Part shown: positions 30,754 to 35,682 of the stretch, piece after piece
Numbering within the stretch: position 1 is the stretch's first letter
How the letters are laid out: each line of letters opens with the position of its first letter
NCBI RefSeq assembly: GCF_003646465.1
Contig: NZ_QZEX01000022.1
Location: 1 to 35,682, forward strand
DNA length: 35,682 nt
Reading direction: 5' to 3'
Source of the DNA: Chachezhania antarctica
Lineage (GTDB): Bacteria; Pseudomonadota; Alphaproteobacteria; Rhodobacterales; Rhodobacteraceae
Program-made: the position numbers and the translations under genes
Notes under the pieces: generated by a model
Databases searched by the model: none
The model's input: the letters and a program-made list of their open reading frames with translations, nothing else
Told to the model about the DNA's origin: nothing

Positions 30754-30784
30754 TTGACCCTCCTGTGGATGGAAGCCCCAAGCA
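30754..30784 (+). promoter_or_regulatory. CueR/HmrR-type promoter-operator for the second copper ATPase
   Basis: TTGACC (30754-30759), 19-bp spacer with CTCCTGTGGATGGAAG, then CAAGCA (30779-30784). The -10 is weak and the dyad is less symmetrical than at copA, but the position, 30 bp before the ATPase start, fits well. Confidence 0.65.
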
Positions 30785-30813
30785 AGAGAAGCATTCTCGG
30801 AAAGGACCGCAAA

Positions 30814-33159
30814 ATGAGCACCCCCGACAGTTCTGAAACCACAGCAGCTTCCTCGGTATTCGTTTGCCCCATGCACCCTGAGGTGCGGCAGTTTGAGCCC
30901 GGCAAATGTCCGAAATGCGGGATGCATCTCGTGCCGGAATCGGAGCTCGAGCTTCATTCCGCACATGATCATCACGACCACCACGCGGGTGCCGCGCCGG
31001 CGGATGGCCGATATGATCTGGTTCCCACTGGACATGATGGTCCCATTTACACCTGCCCGATGCACCCTCAGGTGCGGCAGCCTGATCCGGGCGCGTGTCC
31101 GATCTGTGGTATGGGATTGGAACTGGAATCCGGTGTGCCCGGCGATGAAGGTCCAAATCCCGAACTGGTGGATTTCACACGGCGGTTCTGGGCCGGCACA
31201 GTCCTGACGATCCCGCTCCTTGTCCTCACGATGGGGCCATTCGTCGGTTTCCCCGCAGTCCGGACGTTTTTTGGCGAAAGCACTACACAATGGATCGAAT
31301 TGATCCTGGCAACGCCAGTGGTCTTGTGGTGCGGCTGGCCGTTTCTGGAACGCGGATGGATTTCCTTCCGCACATTGAACCTCAACATGTTTTCCCTGAT
31401 CGGCATGGGCGTTCTAGCCGCCTGGCTCTTCAGCGTCGTTGCCGTTTTCGCACCGGACATATTCCCTGATGGGTTCCGAGACTCCGAAGGCCATGTCGGC
31501 GTCTACTTCGAGGCGGCGGCGGTGATCGTGACGCTCGTGCTGCTCGGTCAGGTGATGGAATTGCGCGCCCGTGAAGGAACCGGCAAGGCGATCCGTGCGC
31601 TACTCGATATGGCCGCCAAGACCGCGCGGGTCATGCGGGACGATGGCTCCGAAGAGGAGATCCCGCTCGAGGACGTACAGGTCGGCGACCGGCTGCGCGT
31701 ACGGCCCGGTGACAAGGTGCCTGTCGATGGCGTGGTTCTGGACGGCCGGTCCTCGATCGACGAAAGCATGATCTCCGGTGAACCTGTGCCGGTCGAGAAG
31801 ACCGAAGGCGACCCGGTGACCGGTGCGACGATCAACGGCACTGGCAGCCTGGTGATGGAGGCGACGCGTGTTGGGTCCGACACGATGCTGGCTCAAATTG
31901 TCGAGATGGTGTCGAACGCGCAGCGCTCGCGCGCCCCGATCCAGAAATATGCCGACAAGGTGGCGGGATATTTCGTTCCGGCCGTCATCGGTATCGCGGC
32001 CCTGTCCTTCATCGCCTGGGCGATCTGGGGACCCGCGCCTGCGCTTTCCTACGCATTGATTTCGGCGGTGGCGGTTCTGATCATCGCTTGTCCTTGTGCG
32101 CTTGGCCTGGCGACACCGATGTCGATCATGACAGCGACAGGACGGGGCGCTCAGGCAGGGGTGCTGATCAAGAACGCCGAGGCGTTGGAGCGGTTCGAGA
32201 AAGTCGATACCCTGATCGTCGATAAGACCGGCACGTTGACGATGGGCAAACCGCGGCTTGTCGACGTACTCCCGCAACCCGGCCACGACGAAGCCGAGGT
32301 CTTGCGTCTCGCCGCATCGCTTGAGCGCGGATCGGAGCACCCCTTGGCCGAAGCGATCGTCAGGGGTGCGGAGGAGCGAGATGTCAAAATGGACGAGGCG
32401 CGGGACTTCGAGGCGGTCACTGGCAAGGGCGTCAAGGGGGTCGTTGACGGCAAAGCGGTCGCGCTCGGCAATCTGGCGATGATCCGCGAATTGGGGCTCG
32501 AGGCGGACGAGTTGACCGCCAAGGCCAATGCCCGCCGCGACGAGGGTGAGACGGTGATGTTCGTGGTGCTGGACGGCGACATTGCCGGTCTTGTCGCTGT
32601 CGCCGACCCGGTGAAGGAAACAACCCCTGCCGCCATCCAGGACCTGCATGAACTTGGGTTCCGGGTCATCATGGCGACCGGCGACAACGAGCGCACAGCC
32701 AAGGCGATCGGTGCCCGGCTCGGCATCGACGAGATCCGGGCCGACGTACTGCCCGAGGACAAGGCGCGGATCATCAAGGAATTGCAGGCCGAAGGTCACA
32801 AGGTGGCAATGGCCGGGGACGGCGTCAATGACGCGCCGGCTCTTGCACAGGCCGATGTCGGCATCGCCATGGGCACTGGTGCAGATGTGGCCATCGAAAG
32901 TGCCGGCATCACTCTCGTCAAGGGCAACCTCGATGGTATCGTGCGCGCGCGGCGGCTCGCCCGGGCCACCATGCGCAACATCCGTCAAAACCTGTTCTTC
33001 GCGCTGATCTACAATGCCTCCGGCGTGCCGGTCGCAGCGGGAGTTCTGTTTCCCTTCTTTGGCATCCTCATCAGCCCGATGTTTGCTGCCTTCGCCATGA
33101 GCGCATCATCGATCTCGGTGGTGCTCAATTCGCTGCGTCTTCGCGGCGTTCGAATTTAG
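30814..33159 (+). CDS. Cu/Ag P1B-type ATPase with CPMHP metal-binding N-terminus
   Basis: A 781-residue inner-membrane ATPase. The N-terminus has two short heavy-metal-binding units (CPMHPEV...CPKCGM near residue 18, CPMHPQV...CPICGM near 81) joined by a His-rich linker ([10 protein letters not shown]), in place of HMA domains. The core has CPC ([12 protein letters not shown], near 426), TGE-type SGEP, DKTGT (about 470), HPLAEA and GDGVNDAP, with YN and MSASS in the last helices as in Cu(I) pumps. This layout matches SilP/CopF-type pumps of silver and copper plasmids. The ATG follows GGAAAGGACCGC. It lies behind its own CueR-type promoter and is followed 46 bp later by an APC permease. Confidence 0.93.
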   Translation: MSTPDSSETTAASSVFVCPMHPEVRQFEPGKCPKCGMHLVPESELELHSAHDHHDHHAGAAPADGRYDLVPTGHDGPIYTCPMHPQVRQPDPGACPICGMGLELESGVPGDEGPNPELVDFTRRFWAGTVLTIPLLVLTMGPFVGFPAVRTFFGESTTQWIELILATPVVLWCGWPFLERGWISFRTLNLNMFSLIGMGVLAAWLFSVVAVFAPDIFPDGFRDSEGHVGVYFEAAAVIVTLVLLGQVMELRAREGTGKAIRALLDMAAKTARVMRDDGSEEEIPLEDVQVGDRLRVRPGDKVPVDGVVLDGRSSIDESMISGEPVPVEKTEGDPVTGATINGTGSLVMEATRVGSDTMLAQIVEMVSNAQRSRAPIQKYADKVAGYFVPAVIGIAALSFIAWAIWGPAPALSYALISAVAVLIIACPCALGLATPMSIMTATGRGAQAGVLIKNAEALERFEKVDTLIVDKTGTLTMGKPRLVDVLPQPGHDEAEVLRLAASLERGSEHPLAEAIVRGAEERDVKMDEARDFEAVTGKGVKGVVDGKAVALGNLAMIRELGLEADELTAKANARRDEGETVMFVVLDGDIAGLVAVADPVKETTPAAIQDLHELGFRVIMATGDNERTAKAIGARLGIDEIRADVLPEDKARIIKELQAEGHKVAMAGDGVNDAPALAQADVGIAMGTGADVAIESAGITLVKGNLDGIVRARRLARATMRNIRQNLFFALIYNASGVPVAAGVLFPFFGILISPMFAAFAMSASSISVVLNSLRLRGVRI

Positions 33160-33205
33160 TAGCGCAACAGCGTTCGGACGAACCAAAATTAGAAGGGGAC
33201 AATTT

Positions 33206-34531
33206 ATGCAGAGCGAACAAGACACGTACCGCGAAGGGTCCATCAGTCTGGGCGGAGCCATTGCGATGGGAACAGGCGTGATGATTGGCGCCGGGATCTT
33301 TGCGTTGACGGGGCAAATCGCGCAGCTCGCCGGCCCTCTGTTCCCGCTTGCATTCATCGCCGGCGCGGTCGTCACAAGCTTCAGCGCCTACAGCTACATC
33401 AGGATGTCGAACAAATGGCCGTCCTCCGGTGGCATCGCCATGATTCTGCAGAAGTGCTATGGCACCGGAGCTGTCGCAGGCGGCGCCGCGCTGCTGATGG
33501 CGCTCAGCATGGTGATCGCGGAAAGCCTCGTCGCCCGGACCTTCGCCACCTATGTCTTGCGCCCTTTCGACATCGAAGGTGGCCCACTGGTCCCCGCTCT
33601 GGCCGTGGCCGTGATCGTTTTCGCCTTTCTGGTGAACATCGCCGGAAACCGCTCGGTCGGGCTGTTCTCGCTGATCATGGCAGCGATCAAGATCGGAGGC
33701 ATAGCTCTGTTCGGCATCGCGGCCCTGTGGTCCAGTGGTTTTGCGTTCGCCGCGGCCTCCGAGACGCCTCAATCCTACGGTATAACTGGTTTCATAGCAT
33801 CCACGGCGCTGGCTATCCTGGCCTTCAAAGGGTTCACGACGATCACCAACAGCGGGGCCGAGATCACCGAACCCAACCGCAACGTTGGCCGAGCAATCAT
33901 GTTCTCGATCGGGCTCTGCGTCGTCATTTACCTGTTGGTCGCCTTCGGGGTTGGTTCGAGTCTGACGATCGAGGAGATCATCTCCGCGCGTGACTATTCA
34001 CTGGCACAAGCGGCGCAGCCCGCCCTTGGACAAACCGGCTTCATACTCACAGTAGTCCTGGCTGCTGTCGCAACCGCGTCAGGCGTTCTGGCCAGCGTCT
34101 TTGCGGTGTCGCGTATGCTGGCGATGCTGACCGACATGGAAATGATTCCGCACAGCCACTTTGGTATGTCCGGCCCAATCCAACGCCACACGCTGGTCTA
34201 TACCGTTGTCATCGCTTCAGCGCTGGCCGTGCTTTTCGACCTGGGCCGGATCGCATCCCTCGGTGCCTTCTTCTACCTTGTAATGGACATGATCATACAC
34301 TGGGGCGTGTTCCGCTATCGTCGAACAGATGTGGGCGCCTCCGGTATCGTGCTTTTGAGTGCCCTGTCGCTCGATGCGATTGTACTGGCAGCTTTCACCG
34401 TGATGAAGCTTCAAAGCGACCCGATGATCGTTCTCTACGCCGCTGTCGGGATGATCGCCGTGTTCGCCTTCGAGCGCGTTTACTTGTCGAAGTGGATGGC
34501 ACCGCAAGCTGCACACGCCCACGGTGATTAG
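33206..34531 (+). CDS. APC-superfamily amino acid permease-like transporter
   Basis: A 441-residue membrane protein with about 12 helices. Typical APC features are the first helix GTGVMIGAGIFALTGQ (about 21-36) and TM6 LAFKGFTTITNSGAEITEPNRNVGRA, with the conserved glutamates. These carriers import amino acids or amines with a cation. The neighbouring copper pump and short gap suggest co-transcription; similar permeases sit beside copper ATPases in other bacteria as I recall. The substrate cannot be read from sequence; thiol amino acids or copper-amino acid complexes are possibilities. The ATG follows AGAAGGGG. Confidence 0.86.
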   Translation: MQSEQDTYREGSISLGGAIAMGTGVMIGAGIFALTGQIAQLAGPLFPLAFIAGAVVTSFSAYSYIRMSNKWPSSGGIAMILQKCYGTGAVAGGAALLMALSMVIAESLVARTFATYVLRPFDIEGGPLVPALAVAVIVFAFLVNIAGNRSVGLFSLIMAAIKIGGIALFGIAALWSSGFAFAAASETPQSYGITGFIASTALAILAFKGFTTITNSGAEITEPNRNVGRAIMFSIGLCVVIYLLVAFGVGSSLTIEEIISARDYSLAQAAQPALGQTGFILTVVLAAVATASGVLASVFAVSRMLAMLTDMEMIPHSHFGMSGPIQRHTLVYTVVIASALAVLFDLGRIASLGAFFYLVMDMIIHWGVFRYRRTDVGASGIVLLSALSLDAIVLAAFTVMKLQSDPMIVLYAAVGMIAVFAFERVYLSKWMAPQAAHAHGD

Positions 34532-34538
34532 CCTGCCG

Positions 34539-35183
34539 TCACCTGGCATGAAGAGCTGCGATGGCTTGTGCGCCGATCGTGATCAGCCCGACCGAAAAGG
34601 CAAACGCAGCCAAGGCAAGCAACATCACGCCCGTGTTCATGGGTAAGCGACGAACAACCGGTCCAAGAAATTCCGACGGCCCGAGAGCCGAGACGTAGAG
34701 CGGCAACGCGCTTATCATAGTCGCATAGAGGTAAACGCCGGAGATGTTCTCGAAAAACGCCGAACGCGCAAGAGTCGGGGATACAACCGCCAAAGCGGTT
34801 GAACGATTGCCGCCGAATGACCCGAACCAGTCGGCAGATAGAACGTATATAAGCACGTGGAGACCTGGAAAGAGAAGGGCTCTGAGCAAGACATCGACCA
34901 GCACGAAAAACGCCGTGTCTCTTGAGCCCGCCTTTGGTTGCGTCGTCATGGCGAACAGGAAAAAACTGACATAGTTGACGGCAAAAACCACGGGCAAACC
35001 GTTGGTCGTAACCTGCCTTAGAAAGCGCATTACTGCCGGTCCGCCGGCAGCAAGAGCCGGAGCAAAGCCCGGAGCCAGTAAGACATAGAGCAACAGGACC
35101 GGCAGTAATGCAGCGAAGCTGAACAGCAGGACATTTCTAACAAACTGAGCCGCGGGCATACTGATAGAGAAAAATCTATCCAT
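34539..35183 (-). CDS. membrane protein of unknown function
   Basis: A 214-residue protein with about five hydrophobic helices: 15-40, 65-80, 95-115, 140-160 and 185-210 approximately. No Cys is present and no metal-binding motif is obvious. No family is recognised. It is convergent with the APC permease, 7 bp apart. The ATG at 35183 is preceded by GCAGG; ATG at 35159 or GTG at 35210 are alternatives. Upstream lies an IS5-type remnant, so the natural promoter may have been changed. Confidence 0.65.
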   Translation of the reverse strand: MDRFFSISMPAAQFVRNVLLFSFAALLPVLLLYVLLAPGFAPALAAGGPAVMRFLRQVTTNGLPVVFAVNYVSFFLFAMTTQPKAGSRDTAFFVLVDVLLRALLFPGLHVLIYVLSADWFGSFGGNRSTALAVVSPTLARSAFFENISGVYLYATMISALPLYVSALGPSEFLGPVVRRLPMNTGVMLLALAAFAFSVGLITIGAQAIAALHAR

Positions 35184-35224
35184 TGAAATAGCCTGCCATG
35201 TGGGCACCACTAGGTCGATGATAC

Positions 35225-35410
35225 GGGGCGTTGTTGTACAAGTCTGACGCCGCAGGATTCTCTTCGCGAACCCATGCTGTTAGGCGCATTCCATGAGCAA
35301 CCCATCTCCCGCCCGCTATCATACGACCAACTGGTCCAGCTACAACGCATCGCTGAGCAAGCGGGGGTCCCTGCTGATCTGGGTCGACGAAGACATCACT
35401 TGGCGCGCGC
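35225..35410 (+). mobile_element. IS5-family 5' remnant
   Basis: Starts with GGGGCGTTGTTGTACAAGTC, like the terminal repeat of IS5/IS903-type elements. At 35293 the first codons of a transposase follow: MSNPSPARYHTTNWSSYN, then KRGSLLIWVDEDITW. Everything after about residue 38 is lost and the reading joins ccdA sequence. The other end of the element is not in the window. Confidence 0.75.
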
Positions 35411-35430
35411 CCTCACCGCCGCCCTCCTAG
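35293..35430 (+). pseudogene. IS5-family transposase, 5' fragment fused to foreign sequence
   Basis: 45 codons. The first 38-40 match the N-terminus of IS5-family transposases common in Rhodobacterales (see the remnant entry); the last few residues (APSPPPS) are ccdA DNA read in another frame up to a TAG. Full transposases have around 250-330 residues including the DDE domain, which is absent, so it is inactive. Confidence 0.8.
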
Positions 35431-35556
35431 CCGGTACGATATCATTACTGTCCCCCTGCGTGCTACCTCTTGTGCCAAGTTATGTCTCCTACATGGCCGG
35501 GCGCACAGCCGCTAAAGGCGGGGCGGCTGCGGCCTCGCCGTTGCGCACCGTTTGAC
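35404..35556 (+). pseudogene. ccdA: ccdA (cytochrome c biogenesis / thiol reductase) fragment
   Basis: About 50 residues of a DsbD-type membrane domain: first helix with LLAGTISLLSPCVLPLVPSYVSYMAG, including the redox Cys in the S-P-C-V-L-P motif. The start is lost by fusion to the IS5 remnant; the rest, including the second Cys helix and four further helices, is lost to the IS21-like terminus at 35557. A TGA lies 2 bp before that junction. An intact CcdA would pass electrons from cytoplasmic thioredoxin to CcmG. This copy cannot, leaving the ScsB-like protein as the only intact reductase of this type in the window. Confidence 0.85.
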
Positions 35557-35682
35557 TGTCAATCTCGGCGACAAAATGGGCCATTTACCGGCGCAAAAAG
35601 GGGCCAAGGTTCGGGATAGCGGTGGCGCTCTGGCGCGTGTGCTCATCATATAGCTAACGCGTGTCAGAGCGCGCTGGCCGCA
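35557..35682 (+). mobile_element. IS terminus (IS21-family-like), right boundary
   Basis: Identical to the reverse complement of 2-127. The element begins TGTCAATC at 35557 and runs out of the window; the two CAAAA-n-GGGCCA motifs start at 35572 and 35594. Both copies present the same terminus to the island and point outward, so they are in opposite orientation to each other. Confidence 0.7.

Noticed and set aside
31600-32988. Long minus-strand frame (462 codons) opposite the second copper ATPase
   Set aside because: Shadow of the strong codon bias of the ATPase; rich in His/Arg/Asp and without domain features. Similar shadows lie opposite copA (20397-21641) and the kinase (4565-6010).
1-35682. 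Composite transposon of about 35 kb made of two IS elements
   Set aside because: Both ends show the same terminus facing in, but no transposase, target duplication or full IS is visible, and the length fits an assembly overlap. Kept as a structural observation only.

Overview
The window reads as a copper-resistance and envelope-maintenance island from an alphaproteobacterium, most likely a Rhodobacterales (Roseobacter/Rhodobacter-type) genome. Support: high GC, alphaproteobacterial Ccm proteins, an HmrR/CueR-type regulator, and a transposase remnant of a type I associate with that order. The genus cannot be read from the sequence. I see no tRNA, rRNA, CRISPR or replication gene, so plasmid versus chromosome is open.

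Both ends carry the same 126-bp sequence in inverted orientation (2-127 and 35557-35682). It looks like the terminus of an IS21-type element, beginning TGTCAATC with two internal copies of a CAAAA-GGGCCA motif. It cuts a fatty-acid-hydroxylase gene on the left and a ccdA fragment on the right. A terminal match of this length is also what a k=127 assembly leaves where a contig stops at a repeat, so the island is bounded by two outward-facing copies of one IS.

Layout: (1) 128-3768, minus strand: truncated hydroxylase, CDF transporter, TVP38/DedA-like and DUF6010-like membrane proteins behind a CueR-type promoter; then an ion-channel-like protein and an exported rhodanese. (2) 3957-10645, plus: OmpR-type regulator, histidine kinase, SHOCT protein and ccmFGHI. 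(3) 13389-10674, minus: small membrane protein, lipoprotein and the ScsB/DsbD-like reductase. (4) 13545-19107, plus: L,D-transpeptidase 1, four c-type cytochromes, multicopper oxidase 1 and an ScsC/DsbA-like protein. (5) 19150-22424: divergent copper chaperone and CopA with CueR. (6) 24059-22446, minus: DUF305 protein and glutaredoxin-MauE fusion. (7) 24239-27542, plus: L,D-transpeptidase 2, multicopper oxidase 2, DsbB and L,D-transpeptidase 3. (8) 28248-27619 lipoprotein (minus), Met-rich EF-hand protein, DUF302 protein, Lgt. (9) 30814-34531: second Cu-type P1B ATPase and an APC permease; then a membrane protein, an IS5 remnant and a ccdA fragment.

Two regulatory layers can be read. Five good and one weaker CueR/HmrR-type promoters (TTGACC-type -35, 19-bp spacer, TCCAG-CTGGA dyad) precede the cytoplasmic copper-export genes and ScsB. 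A separate direct repeat, TACA-N6-TACA, occurs next to the two-component system, L,D-transpeptidase 1 and DsbB, with a degenerate copy before the EF-hand gene; I propose it is the response-regulator site. Together the genes pump copper out of the cytoplasm, oxidise and bind it in the periplasm, and supply second copies of envelope enzymes that work through exposed cysteines or bind heme (three L,D-transpeptidases, CcmFGHI, ScsB/ScsC/DsbB), plus Lgt. The most interesting hypothesis is that these are spare copies of copper-vulnerable envelope functions.
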